Assembly: GCF_001401155.1 (NCBI RefSeq)
Contig: NZ_LJRO01000381.1
Span: 29,834-93,833, forward strand
DNA: 64,000 nucleotides
Direction of reading: 5' to 3'
Source: Pseudomonas tremae
GTDB lineage: Bacteria; Pseudomonadota; Gammaproteobacteria; Pseudomonadales; Pseudomonadaceae
The position numbers and the translations under genes are program-made. Below are positions 1 through 7,804 of this stretch, in pieces. The notes under the pieces were generated by a model. The model was not told the DNA's origin. It did no database searches and worked only from the letters and a program-made list of their open reading frames with translations. Positions within the stretch are counted from its first letter, which is position 1. Each line of letters begins with the position of its first letter.

Positions 1-2
1 CC

Positions 3-1154
3 ACCAAGTTGAACTGGGACATCAACGACGAACACAGCGTGCAAGTTGGCTACTGGTATGAACGCGCGCGCCAGTTGCAGACCCAGCCTTTCATTCGCCT
101 GAAGAGCAACGGCAAGCCGGAAAGTATCTTGCCGGACTCCGATTACGTGGTCGATGCCAATGGCAACGAGATCCAGGGCCGGGACCGCTATACCGTTACG
201 CCTGCGCAAAAAGTCTGGGCTCAGGACACGTGGTATTTCGCCCCTGACTGGACACTCATTGGCGGCCTGGCCTTCATGAATGTCGAACGAGAAGGCGACA
301 ACCACGGCAGCCTCACCGAGCGGCCGGAAAAACGTGACCAGACGTATAACAAGCTGCTGCCCAACGTCGGTCTCAAATATCAGCTCGATGAGCGTGACCA
401 GTTGTTCTACAGCCTGTCGCGCAACATGCGCATACCGCAGAACTACGTGCTGTACGACCCGGGCACCGGCTCCATCAACAGCAAGCCGGAAACCAGCTGG
501 AACCACGAACTGGGCTGGCGCTTTACCGACCAGGACATGACGCTGGCGGCCACCCTGTTTTACATGCAGTTCAAGGACCGTCAGGTGTCTTCGAAGGACG
601 TCAACGGCGACTTTGCCGATATCAACGCCGGCGCAGTGGACAACAGCGGTCTGGAGCTGGAGTGGAGCGGCCTGTTGCCTAACCACTTCAACTACTACAC
701 CTCATACACCTACACCCGCGCCAAACAGAAAGATGACCTGACCGTTTTCAATAACGGCGCAGCCCTCGAATTGCCTACCAGTGGCAAGCAGTTCACCAAC
801 GTGCCGAAGAACATGCTGGCGGCCAATATCGGCTATGACGATGGCAGTTATTACGGCACGTTCGGCGGCAAGGTCACCAGCAAGCTTTACGGCGACCTGA
901 CCAACGACGAAAGCATTCCGGGGCGCACCATCTTCAATCTGGGCGGAGGCATCTATTTGCCGGTGGACAAGAAAATCGTCAAGGACGCCACCTTGCGACT
1001 GAACGTCGACAACCTGTTCGACAAGAAATACCTGGACGGCGTGTACACCACCAAAACCAACGCAGGCACTTACAGCGGTTTCCGCGATGGCGATCCGGCC
1101 TACATCGTCGGGGTCGAGCGTACCGTCACGGTTTCCCTGGAAGCCAATTTCTAA
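3..1154 (+). CDS. TonB-dependent outer-membrane receptor, 3' part only
   Basis: This is the C-terminal part (about 383 residues) of an outer-membrane TonB-dependent receptor; the gene begins before the window, so plug domain, TonB box and signal peptide are not seen. The protein shows alternating beta-barrel strands with aromatic girdles, receptor phrases such as NVGLKYQLDERDQLFYSLSR, a late LRLNVDNLFDKKYLDG strand, and a terminal Phe (VSLEANF), which is the usual outer-membrane insertion signal. Such receptors import ferric siderophores or other scarce ligands using TonB-ExbB-ExbD energy. The next gene, 26 bases on, encodes an ExbB-like channel, so the two are probably co-transcribed. The ligand cannot be told from this portion. 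Confidence 0.9.
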   Translation, partial: TKLNWDINDEHSVQVGYWYERARQLQTQPFIRLKSNGKPESILPDSDYVVDANGNEIQGRDRYTVTPAQKVWAQDTWYFAPDWTLIGGLAFMNVEREGDNHGSLTERPEKRDQTYNKLLPNVGLKYQLDERDQLFYSLSRNMRIPQNYVLYDPGTGSINSKPETSWNHELGWRFTDQDMTLAATLFYMQFKDRQVSSKDVNGDFADINAGAVDNSGLELEWSGLLPNHFNYYTSYTYTRAKQKDDLTVFNNGAALELPTSGKQFTNVPKNMLAANIGYDDGSYYGTFGGKVTSKLYGDLTNDESIPGRTIFNLGGGIYLPVDKKIVKDATLRLNVDNLFDKKYLDGVYTTKTNAGTYSGFRDGDPAYIVGVERTVTVSLEANF

Positions 1155-1180
1155 CCCTTCATTGACCAGAGGTCTGCGCC

Positions 1181-1831
1181 ATGGACATGAATCAGCTCCA
1201 CGACATCACTTTCTACGTGATGTATGCCGCCATCGCGATTGCGATCTTTGTCGCGATCGAACGAGGCATCTACTTTGCTTATGTGCGCCGCCAGTCGCGG
1301 GCGCTGCAAACAGCGCTCAACGCTTCGGTACACAGTGAAAAGGACCTGCCTGAAGCACTGACGCGCCGGACCAGCCTCCCACTGGAAATGGTCCTGCCGG
1401 TGCTTGCCCAGAAAAATGCCCATGGCTCACGCCGGGATCTGGATGACGTCATCGAAACTCAGTATCTGAGCACGCGAGCGCCGTTGTCCCGCAGCCTCTG
1501 GCTTATCGAGACCATCACCACGGCCGCGCCATTACTGGGGTTGCTGGGCACTATCCTGGGCATCATCGACACTTTCAAGGCCTTGGCCAGCGCCGGGGTG
1601 TCCGACCCAGGGCAGATCTCTGCCGGTATCGGCACTGCGTTGTTCGCGACAGGTCTGGGTATCGCAATCGCCTTGTTCTGCGTGGTCTTTCATAACTTTT
1701 TTCAGGACAGCCTTGAGCGCATCAACGATCAGCTCAAGATCCTGTTGATCCGTGCCTCCAGCGGGGCAAGGGTGCAGGATGAAATGTCGCACCCGGTCAC
1801 GGTTCCCCAGCCCAACTACCGGACGGCATGA
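1181..1831 (+). CDS. MotA/TolQ/ExbB-type proton channel protein
   Basis: The 216-residue inner-membrane protein has an N-terminal transmembrane helix (about residues 9-30), a cytoplasmic loop, and two C-terminal helices (about 105-130 and 150-175). The conserved TAAPLLGLLGTILGIIDTF segment is the hallmark of the ExbB/TolQ/MotA family, which conducts protons to energise TonB receptors or motility. It follows the TonB-dependent receptor after a 26-base gap with an AGAGGT ribosome site. No ExbD or TonB gene follows; a hairpin terminator comes right after the stop. It may dedicate energy to that receptor while borrowing an ExbD from elsewhere, or be a solitary relative. The family call is firm, the partner unknown. 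Confidence 0.88.
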   Translation: MDMNQLHDITFYVMYAAIAIAIFVAIERGIYFAYVRRQSRALQTALNASVHSEKDLPEALTRRTSLPLEMVLPVLAQKNAHGSRRDLDDVIETQYLSTRAPLSRSLWLIETITTAAPLLGLLGTILGIIDTFKALASAGVSDPGQISAGIGTALFATGLGIAIALFCVVFHNFFQDSLERINDQLKILLIRASSGARVQDEMSHPVTVPQPNYRTA

Positions 1832-1841
1832 TTAACCCACA

Positions 1842-1867
1842 GGCGCATGTCACTGGCATGCGCCTTT
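1842..1867 (+). terminator. Rho-independent terminator after the exbB-like gene
   Basis: GGCGCATG pairs with CATGCGCC across a 7-base loop, followed by TTTT. It lies about 10 bases after the exbB-like stop and 25 bases before the PLD gene, so it separates the receptor-exbB unit from what follows. Confidence 0.7.
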
Positions 1868-1892
1868 TGCCTGTTCTGGCGATGAGACTTCC

Positions 1893-3146
1893 ATGACTTC
1901 GTCTATCCGTTTTCGCTCGATGCCCATGCGCTATCGCGGTCTGATCGCTGCGTTGCTGTTGTCGAGCCCGTTGGCACATGCCGACTTCGCTATTCCCGGT
2001 TTTGAACTGGTCCACACCGTCCCCGTCGGGACCGACCTGCAAACCCCCGATTTGCGAGCGCCCGGCGATGTCTGGCGCGAGCTGTTCGACGGTGCCACCA
2101 AACGCATCGACATCGAGCAGTTCTATGTGGCCGATCAGCCGGGTTCTGTCATGAACAAGGTGCTCGATAGCCTGCAATCAGCCGGGCAGCGAGGGGTGCA
2201 GATACGATTTCTTCTCGAAGACAAAGGCCTGAAGATGTCCGACCCCAAGACCCTGGAGCGGTTGCGGGCGATCCCCAATCTCACGCTGAGGGTGCTGCCT
2301 TATGCCAAACTTACTGGCAACGGCATCATCCACGCCAAGTTCTTTGTGGTTGATGGCAAACAGGCATTTATAGGCAGTCAGAATTTCGACTGGCGCTCAC
2401 TGGAGCACATTCACGAAACCGGTTTGCGGATTGATGAGCCGGGTGTGGTGCGACAAGTGCAGTCAGTGTTCGAGCAGGACTGGCTGGCCCAAGCGGCCAT
2501 TACCGACGGCAAGCCAGTACCGGTTCCTGTTTCGTCTACCAACAGCGTCGCATCGTCAGACGGCAATTATCTGGTCGCCAGCCCGCAACGCTACAACCCG
2601 CCTGGTGTCGTCGATTCGCAGGCAGAACTCCCACGCTTGCTGGGCGAAGCCAAGAACGAGGTTCGCATACAGTTGCTGGATTACGCCCCTTTGTCCTATG
2701 GTCCGGACAAGACCCGTCCATATTACCCGGTCATTGATAACGCTATCCGCAGCGCAGCGGCACGCGGTGTATCCGTCAAACTCATGGTTTCAGACTGGAA
2801 CACCGGCATGCCCGAAGTCGCCTACCTGAAAAGCCTGGCCCTGGTGCCCAACGTACAGGTACGCATCGTTACCCTGCCAATGGCCGCGCAGGGCTTCATT
2901 CCCTATGCACGGGTGATCCACAGCAAAACCATGGAAATCGATGACCGGATCGCCTGGGTCGGCACCAGCAACTGGCTCGGCGGCTACCTCGACAACTCGC
3001 GCAACCTGGAAGTGGTACTGCACGACAGTTCCATGGCCAAACGCATCGGGCAACTGCATGAGCAACTATGGGATGGACCTTACGCCAAGCCCATCGACAT
3101 CAATCGCGACTACCCGGAACCGCACCCAGGCCAGAGTTCGAAATGA
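1893..3146 (+). CDS. Exported phospholipase D-family protein with two HKD motifs
   Basis: The 417-residue protein has a signal peptide (hydrophobic core about residues 15-28, likely cleavage after LAHA) and two PLD catalytic motifs: H147-x-K149-x4-D154 within HAKFFVVDGKQAFIGSQNFD and H343-x-K345-x4-D350 within HSKTMEIDDRIAWVGTSNW. Both HxK(x)4D sets are complete, so an active phosphodiesterase or transphosphatidylase working on phospholipid headgroups or other phosphodiesters in the periplasm is expected. Cardiolipin-synthase relatives normally have N-terminal membrane helices rather than a cleaved signal, so a secreted or periplasmic enzyme fits better. The stop overlaps the start of the acetyltransferase gene (ATGA), showing translational coupling. 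A start at 1920 is possible. Confidence 0.85.
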   Translation: MTSSIRFRSMPMRYRGLIAALLLSSPLAHADFAIPGFELVHTVPVGTDLQTPDLRAPGDVWRELFDGATKRIDIEQFYVADQPGSVMNKVLDSLQSAGQRGVQIRFLLEDKGLKMSDPKTLERLRAIPNLTLRVLPYAKLTGNGIIHAKFFVVDGKQAFIGSQNFDWRSLEHIHETGLRIDEPGVVRQVQSVFEQDWLAQAAITDGKPVPVPVSSTNSVASSDGNYLVASPQRYNPPGVVDSQAELPRLLGEAKNEVRIQLLDYAPLSYGPDKTRPYYPVIDNAIRSAAARGVSVKLMVSDWNTGMPEVAYLKSLALVPNVQVRIVTLPMAAQGFIPYARVIHSKTMEIDDRIAWVGTSNWLGGYLDNSRNLEVVLHDSSMAKRIGQLHEQLWDGPYAKPIDINRDYPEPHPGQSSK

Positions 3147-3628
3147 GCTTGATAGTGCGCGCGATGGCTGACAGCGACTGGCCTTCTCTGGCTCTTTTAT
3201 TCGAGCAGCCGGTATTTCGCTGGTGGACGCTGCGCATGCCGTATCAGTCATCCAGCGATATAAAACGGCTTGTCGAAAACCGGGCCTCTTCCGGCTTGTC
3301 CCTGGTTGCCGAGCAGGACGGTGCAGTGGTGGGGTGCGCCATGCTTTATCGATTCCAGGGGCGAAGGCAACACGCCGCCGATTTCTGGATGGGCGTCGCA
3401 GACGGACATCATCGTCAAGGCATTGGGGGGCTGATGTTAAAAGAACTGATCGAAACCGCCTCGCGCTGGCAAAACATCAAACGCCTGGAATTGACGGTAT
3501 TTATCGACAACGAGCCTGCTATTGCGCTGTACGAAAAACATGGCTTCGTCGTAGAAGGCACACACAGGGAATTTGCTTATAGAGATGGCGAGTACATAGA
3601 CGCGCTCAGTATGGCGGCAGTCTTTTGA
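3143..3628 (+). CDS. GNAT-family N-acetyltransferase
   Basis: This 161-residue cytoplasmic protein is a GCN5-related acetyltransferase. The acetyl-CoA loop is seen in MGVADGHHRQGIGGLMLKEL (Q/RxxGxG/A type), and the C-terminal strand-helix ELTVFIDNEPAIALYEKHGF with YEKxGF is typical. It resembles the RimI/PhnO side of the family; the substrate cannot be told. The ATG at 3143 overlaps the PLD stop by 4 bases, which fixes this start over longer in-frame options. Coupling to an exported PLD protein is curious, but the two need not share a pathway. Confidence 0.85.
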   Translation: MSLIVRAMADSDWPSLALLFEQPVFRWWTLRMPYQSSSDIKRLVENRASSGLSLVAEQDGAVVGCAMLYRFQGRRQHAADFWMGVADGHHRQGIGGLMLKELIETASRWQNIKRLELTVFIDNEPAIALYEKHGFVVEGTHREFAYRDGEYIDALSMAAVF

Positions 3629-3743
3629 GGCGCATAGGCTGAGCCGCGAATGCAGTTCACCCCCTAGGCCACTCAGCCTCATTCAGCCACAATGACGCCT
3701 CTTACCCACCAGCCTGCTGTGGGCTGTTAAAGGATTGGTGCTG

Positions 3744-4934
3744 ATGATCTTCTCTTTCAAGTCATTGTCCCGGAGCCTGGCGCTGGCTTTGCCACTCGCC
3801 GCTTTACTCACGGCATGTGACAAGTCCGATAAACCGGCAACGCCACCGGCTGCGCCGCACACCACTTACGCCCAGGCCACCTGGGAAGCGCTGCCAGCAG
3901 TTTCGGATGCTGATTTGCAGGCAGGTTTCGCCTCATGGCGCAGCGCCTGTTTGCGGCTGAAGGCCGACGCAGTGTGGGGGCCGACGTGTGCTGCTGCGGC
4001 GAGCCTTGCAGCGGCGCCGGATGCGGCGCAGATCCGCACATTTCTGCAGGACCAGTTGCAGGTTTACAGCCTGCGCGCAGACAGCGGCAGCGCCGATGGC
4101 CTGATCACCGGCTACTACGAGCCTGTTTATCCCGGCAGCCTGACTCGGACGGAGACCGCCAATGTGCCGGTGTATGGCATTCCTGACGATCTGATCGTGG
4201 TGAATCTGGATAGCATCTACCCCGAACTCAAAGGCAAGCGCCTGCGCGGTCGTCTTGAAGGGCGTGTACTCAAGCCTTACGACGATGCAGCAACGATCAA
4301 TGCAAACGGGCTGGCCGCGCCAGTGATTGCCTGGCTGACCGACCCAATGGACTTGCAGTTTCTGCAGATCCAGGGCTCTGGCCGCGTCAGCCTGGAGGAC
4401 GGTTCGCAATTGCGTCTTGGCTATGCCGATCAGAACGGTCGTCCGTATCGCGCCATTGGTCGCTGGCTGGTCGAGCAGGGCGAGTTGAAGAAGGAAGACG
4501 TGACCATGGGCAGCATCGCTGCCTGGGCCAAGGCGCATCCTGAGCGGGTCAATGAACTGCTGTCCAGCAACCCGAGCTATGTATTTTTTGCTCGTAACCC
4601 TGACAGCAACGAAGGCCCTCGTGGCTCGCTCAACGTGCCGCTGACACCGGGCTACAGCGTGGCCATTGATCGCAAGGTCATCCCGCTGGGCAGTCTGCTC
4701 TGGCTGTCCACTACGCGCCCGGACGGCAGCAGTGTCGTGCGCCCGGTGGCCGCTCAGGACACTGGCGGTGCGATTGCCGGTGAAGTGCGCGCCGATCTGT
4801 TCTGGGGCACCGGCGAGGAGGCCGGCAAGCTGGCGGGCGACATGAAGCAGAAAGGCAATATCTGGCTGTTGTGGCCGAAGGGTATGGCCTTGCCGCAGGC
4901 GGCTGAGCCAGCTCAGGCGCCCGCAACCCACTGA
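3744..4934 (+). CDS. mltA: Membrane-bound lytic murein transglycosylase A
   Basis: The 396-residue lipoprotein cleaves peptidoglycan glycan strands with formation of 1,6-anhydro-muropeptides. The N-terminus is a lipoprotein signal with lipobox LLTAC; the body carries the MltA domain and the C-terminal 3D domain with Asp in AAQDTGGAI, the catalytic acid of the family. FTGYYEP-like text appears as LITGYYEPVYPGSL. Length is normal (about 365-400). The ATG at 3744 follows AAAGGA by 9 bases and is preferred over in-frame TTG/GTG codons just upstream. It stands alone between an acetyltransferase and a toxin-antitoxin pair on the other strand. Confidence 0.93.
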   Translation: MIFSFKSLSRSLALALPLAALLTACDKSDKPATPPAAPHTTYAQATWEALPAVSDADLQAGFASWRSACLRLKADAVWGPTCAAAASLAAAPDAAQIRTFLQDQLQVYSLRADSGSADGLITGYYEPVYPGSLTRTETANVPVYGIPDDLIVVNLDSIYPELKGKRLRGRLEGRVLKPYDDAATINANGLAAPVIAWLTDPMDLQFLQIQGSGRVSLEDGSQLRLGYADQNGRPYRAIGRWLVEQGELKKEDVTMGSIAAWAKAHPERVNELLSSNPSYVFFARNPDSNEGPRGSLNVPLTPGYSVAIDRKVIPLGSLLWLSTTRPDGSSVVRPVAAQDTGGAIAGEVRADLFWGTGEEAGKLAGDMKQKGNIWLLWPKGMALPQAAEPAQAPATH

Positions 4935-4960
4935 ACGACGGCTGAAAACGTCCCACGGGC

Positions 4961-5007
4961 AGCGCTATGTTGCATCGGTATCAAACATCGATATCAGGCA
5001 TAGCGCT
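4961..5007. terminator. Inverted repeat between convergent mltA and RES toxin gene
   Basis: AGCGCTATG at 4961-4969 pairs with CATAGCGCT at 4999-5007, with a further short pairing inside the loop. It lies between the convergent stops of mltA and the toxin gene, so a bidirectional terminator is likely, although there is no clear T-run. Confidence 0.4.
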
Positions 5008-5034
5008 ACCGGTTATGGCCGCGACTCAGTCCGC

Positions 5035-5496
5035 TCATTTCAAACGCGGGTCCGCTTCGAATTCCAGCGTTCTGGCCGTGGCAACAACAGCCTGGAACTC
5101 CGGGTGCTGGACGTTGAGCAGATAGTTGTACTCGCGCGGGATGATCACGCTGGGTACGGCCAGCGCCAGGCTTTGACCGGAGGCCAGCCAGGCGTCGCCG
5201 AATGAGGCGCTGGCCGGCGGGGCAGGCTCTTCACGCCAGTCCGGGGGCAGGGTGTCAGGTCGGGCGTTGAGGATGTGCTCCTCGGCAATCTGCAGCTCCA
5301 GCATCGCGTAATGACGGGCCGCGCTGGCGTTATTCAGGTGAACCAGTATTTCCAGTAGCGCAAGGGACTCGCTGCCGGCGCAATAGACGCACGCGTTGCC
5401 TTTGCTGTTCCAGCGTCCACCGTAGAGTTTGGCCCCTTCGCCATCAAATGCTTGCGCCAGCCATTTGCGCTTGACCAGACGATAGACCGAAATCAC
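5035..5496 (-). CDS. RES-domain toxin (NAD+ phosphorylase family)
   Basis: This 153-residue protein has the RES domain: Arg6, Tyr25, GGRWN at 26-30, the Glu in SLALLEILVHL (Glu49), and a C-terminal VPSVIIPREYNYLLN Ser/Asn segment, matching the conserved Arg, Glu and Ser that name the family. RES toxins of Xre-RES modules degrade NAD+ and arrest growth. It starts with GTG whose last two bases overlap the antitoxin stop (GTGA), so translation is coupled and antitoxin is made first. Length is normal for the family. The residue pattern appears intact, so the toxin is probably active. Confidence 0.9.
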   Translation of the reverse strand: MISVYRLVKRKWLAQAFDGEGAKLYGGRWNSKGNACVYCAGSESLALLEILVHLNNASAARHYAMLELQIAEEHILNARPDTLPPDWREEPAPPASASFGDAWLASGQSLALAVPSVIIPREYNYLLNVQHPEFQAVVATARTLEFEADPRLK

Positions 5497-5942
5497 GCTA
5501 CGACTCCATGCTCCAGTCGACCGATCAGGTCCAGCACAGCCTGGGTTTCGGCTGAAGTGGCGAGCATTTCCAGCGGCCTGCTGTTGCCCAGCCCGTGAAC
5601 CGGATTCGCCAGCCAGAGTCGGGTGGCCTCGGTGTCGCCTTCGAACAGGTCCAGTGCCGCCTTGTAGACAGCTGCCAGCCGAAACAGACGATCACTTTCT
5701 TCGGCGTTGAAGCGACGCACCTTGAGACGACGCTGCAAGGTTGCCGGAGCGATGCCCAGGTGTTCGGCGAGTGTCGAACGATTCAGGTCTGTGTAATGCG
5801 CCAGCCGTTCGAACACCTCGTAGGGCAAGCCGCTGTGCAGCGCCGTATAAAGACGGGCGCCACGCTCTGGAATCCCCAAGTCCTCCCAGAAATCGTCCTG
5901 CCGGGGCACAGCCGGGTGGTAGTCGCCTATGGGCAGAGACAT
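5493..5942 (-). CDS. Xre/MbcA/ParS-type antitoxin of the RES toxin
   Basis: This 149-residue protein has an N-terminal Xre-like helix-turn-helix segment (LNRSTLAEHLGIAPATLQRRLK) and a C-terminal DUF2384/MbcA-ParS domain (AALDLFEGDTEATRLWLANPVHGLGNSRPLEML) that binds RES toxins. It neutralises the downstream toxin and is expected to repress the operon. The ATG at 5942 has AGAGGTG 4 bases upstream; longer readings would run through the operator palindrome and are rejected. Stop overlaps the toxin start. The module resembles the well-studied Xre-RES pairs of Pseudomonas and related proteobacteria. Confidence 0.9.
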   Translation of the reverse strand: MSLPIGDYHPAVPRQDDFWEDLGIPERGARLYTALHSGLPYEVFERLAHYTDLNRSTLAEHLGIAPATLQRRLKVRRFNAEESDRLFRLAAVYKAALDLFEGDTEATRLWLANPVHGLGNSRPLEMLATSAETQAVLDLIGRLEHGVVA

Positions 5943-5954
5943 GTCACACCTCTC

Positions 5955-5989
5955 TATCGAGTGATTACTATTAAATCTATCACTTGATA
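5955..5989 (-). promoter_or_regulatory. Interrupted palindrome, likely antitoxin operator
   Basis: TATCGAGTGAT (5955-5965) and ATCACTTGATA (5979-5989) are inverted copies with 10 of 11 matching bases and a 13-base spacer, 13 bases upstream of the antitoxin ATG. Position and symmetry suit autorepression by the antitoxin or toxin-antitoxin complex. Confidence 0.6.
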
Positions 5990-6217
5990 ATAGTCTCGTT
6001 TTAGCGCCAGCGGTAGTGATCTGGCGCAACGGAAAGCGACATAAATTACAGAAACTTCAAACATCGCCGACTAAGGCTATAGTTCTGCTTTAAATGCTGA
6101 CCATCAAGCGTCCATGCTCGAACCAGCCGTTTTCTAAAAGAGCCAACGAAGACCCGTCAAAACCATACGTGCTGTCCGCCACCGTCAGCCTGATTTTTCC
6201 GTAGTGAGAACCACACG

Positions 6218-7222
6218 ATGTCCACGCTTGCGCTATTGATATGCGACGACTCGAACATGGCGCGAAAGCAACTGCTGCGTGCCTTGCCTGCCGATTGGGA
6301 TGTGTCGGTGACCCTGGCTACCCAAGGGCAGGAAGGCCTGGAGGCCATCCGTAAAGGTCAGGGCGAGATTGTGCTGCTCGACCTGACCATGCCGGTCATG
6401 GACGGCTACCAGACGCTGGCGGCAATTCGTGCGGAAAATCTGGACGCCAAGGTCATCGTGGTGTCCGGCGACGTGCAGGACGAAGCCGTGCGCCGGGTCA
6501 TGGAACTGGGTGCCCTGGCGTTTCTGAAAAAGCCCGCTGACCCGGACGAGCTCAAAGACACGCTGGAACGTCTTGGCCTGCTAGGCAAACCGGCGACATC
6601 CCCTGTTGCCTTGCCAGCCCTCAACGGCAAAGGCGGGGTGATCAGCTTTCAGGACGCCTTCCGCGAAACCATCAACGTCGCCATGGGCCGCGCTGCCGCG
6701 TTGCTTGCCAAGGTGCTGGGCGTGTTCGTGCAGTTGCCGGTGCCCAACGTCAACATGCTCGAAGTCGGCGAATTGCACATGGCGCTGGCCGACGCCCATA
6801 GCGATCAACGGCTGACAGCGGTCTGCCAAGGTTACATCGGCGGCGGTATCGCTGGTGAGGCGCTGTTGATTTTCCATGACTCGGAAATCTCTGGCATGTC
6901 CCAGCTGATGGGCGGCGATCACTCCGACAGCTCCAATATGGAGATGCTGCTGGACCTGTCCACGATTCTCATCGGCGCTTGCCTGAGCGGCATTGCCGAG
7001 CAGATCGACATCGCGTTCTCCCAAGGGCACCCGCAGTTGCTGGGCGCGCAGGGCGGAATCGACGAACTCATTCGCGTCAATCAGCAACGCTGGAAAAAGA
7101 CCCTGGCGGTCGAGATCAGTTACAGCGTGGAAGGCCACAATATTCACTTCGATCTGCTGATGCTGTTCACCGAAGACTCGGTCGAACTGCTTACCAAAAA
7201 ACTCGCCTACATGATGAGCTGA
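6218..7222 (+). CDS. Response regulator: CheY receiver fused to CheC/CheX-like phosphatase domain
   Basis: The 334-residue protein begins with a receiver domain: acidic pair D10/D11, phosphoacceptor D55 (VLLDLTMP), S83 in VVSGD, K104 in FLKKPAD. Residues from about 140 on form a CheC/CheX-type domain with the phosphatase signature D146-x3-E150-x2-N153 (DAFRETIN). The second CheC helix (DLSTILIGACL) lacks Glu and Asn, so only one active centre seems intact. Such a fusion would dephosphorylate its own or another receiver, giving a short-lived signal. A PAS protein follows after 3 bases and is surely co-translated. No histidine kinase is nearby. The domain calls are firm; the pathway is unknown. 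Confidence 0.85.
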   Translation: MSTLALLICDDSNMARKQLLRALPADWDVSVTLATQGQEGLEAIRKGQGEIVLLDLTMPVMDGYQTLAAIRAENLDAKVIVVSGDVQDEAVRRVMELGALAFLKKPADPDELKDTLERLGLLGKPATSPVALPALNGKGGVISFQDAFRETINVAMGRAAALLAKVLGVFVQLPVPNVNMLEVGELHMALADAHSDQRLTAVCQGYIGGGIAGEALLIFHDSEISGMSQLMGGDHSDSSNMEMLLDLSTILIGACLSGIAEQIDIAFSQGHPQLLGAQGGIDELIRVNQQRWKKTLAVEISYSVEGHNIHFDLLMLFTEDSVELLTKKLAYMMS

Positions 7223-7225
7223 CCC

Positions 7226-7708
7226 ATGAGCAACGCTATCGAAATCAACGAGCTTCATTGGTTGCTGGCCGTCACCCAGAACATTGACGTAGGCATCGTG
7301 GTACTGGACCTGAACTACCGGATAACGGTCTGGAATACCTTCATGGAAAACCGTTCCGGTGTGGTGCCCTATGTGGCTGTCGACAAGACCTTTTTCGAGG
7401 TTTTCCCCGAGGTAAATGCCAAGTGGTTCAGCAAGAAGGTCGATAACGTCGTGACCCTGGGCACGCCGGCGTTCACGATCTGGGAGCAGCGGCCGTACCT
7501 GGTGCGTTTCAAGAACTACCAGCCGATTACCGGGCACGAAGAGTTCATGTACCAGAACACCACGCTGTTTCCGCTGCGCTCGACCACAGGCGCTATCAGC
7601 CATGTGTGTCTGGTGATCTATGACGTCACCGATGTGGCAGCCAACCGCAACCAGTTGCTGGCCGCCAACGACAAGCTGCAGCAACTGTCCGGCTCTGCGC
7701 AAAAGTAA
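7226..7708 (+). CDS. Small PAS-domain protein
   Basis: This 160-residue cytoplasmic protein is essentially one PAS fold: NIDVGIVVLDLNYRITVWNTFMENRSGV is a typical PAS beginning, and LFPLRSTTGAISHVCLVIYDVTDVAANRNQL the closing beta strands running into a helix. There is no kinase, GGDEF or other output domain. The start lies 3 bases after the CheY-CheC gene stop, so it is probably a sensing partner of that regulator: it may bind a small ligand or cofactor and pass state by protein contact. The ligand is not evident, as no haem or flavin signature stands out. Confidence 0.8.
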   Translation: MSNAIEINELHWLLAVTQNIDVGIVVLDLNYRITVWNTFMENRSGVVPYVAVDKTFFEVFPEVNAKWFSKKVDNVVTLGTPAFTIWEQRPYLVRFKNYQPITGHEEFMYQNTTLFPLRSTTGAISHVCLVIYDVTDVAANRNQLLAANDKLQQLSGSAQK

Positions 7709-7804
7709 ACGGCTGCGCAGGCTCGCGCGTCCAGCAAACCGCCCTGCGGGCTTGATCCCGCTCGTGCTAGGATCGTGGTTTTTCCGCTGACATTCAGGGA
7801 CATC

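Noticed and set aside
3933..4931. 332-codon minus-strand open frame opposite mltA
   Set aside because: Shadow of mltA; no recognisable domain.
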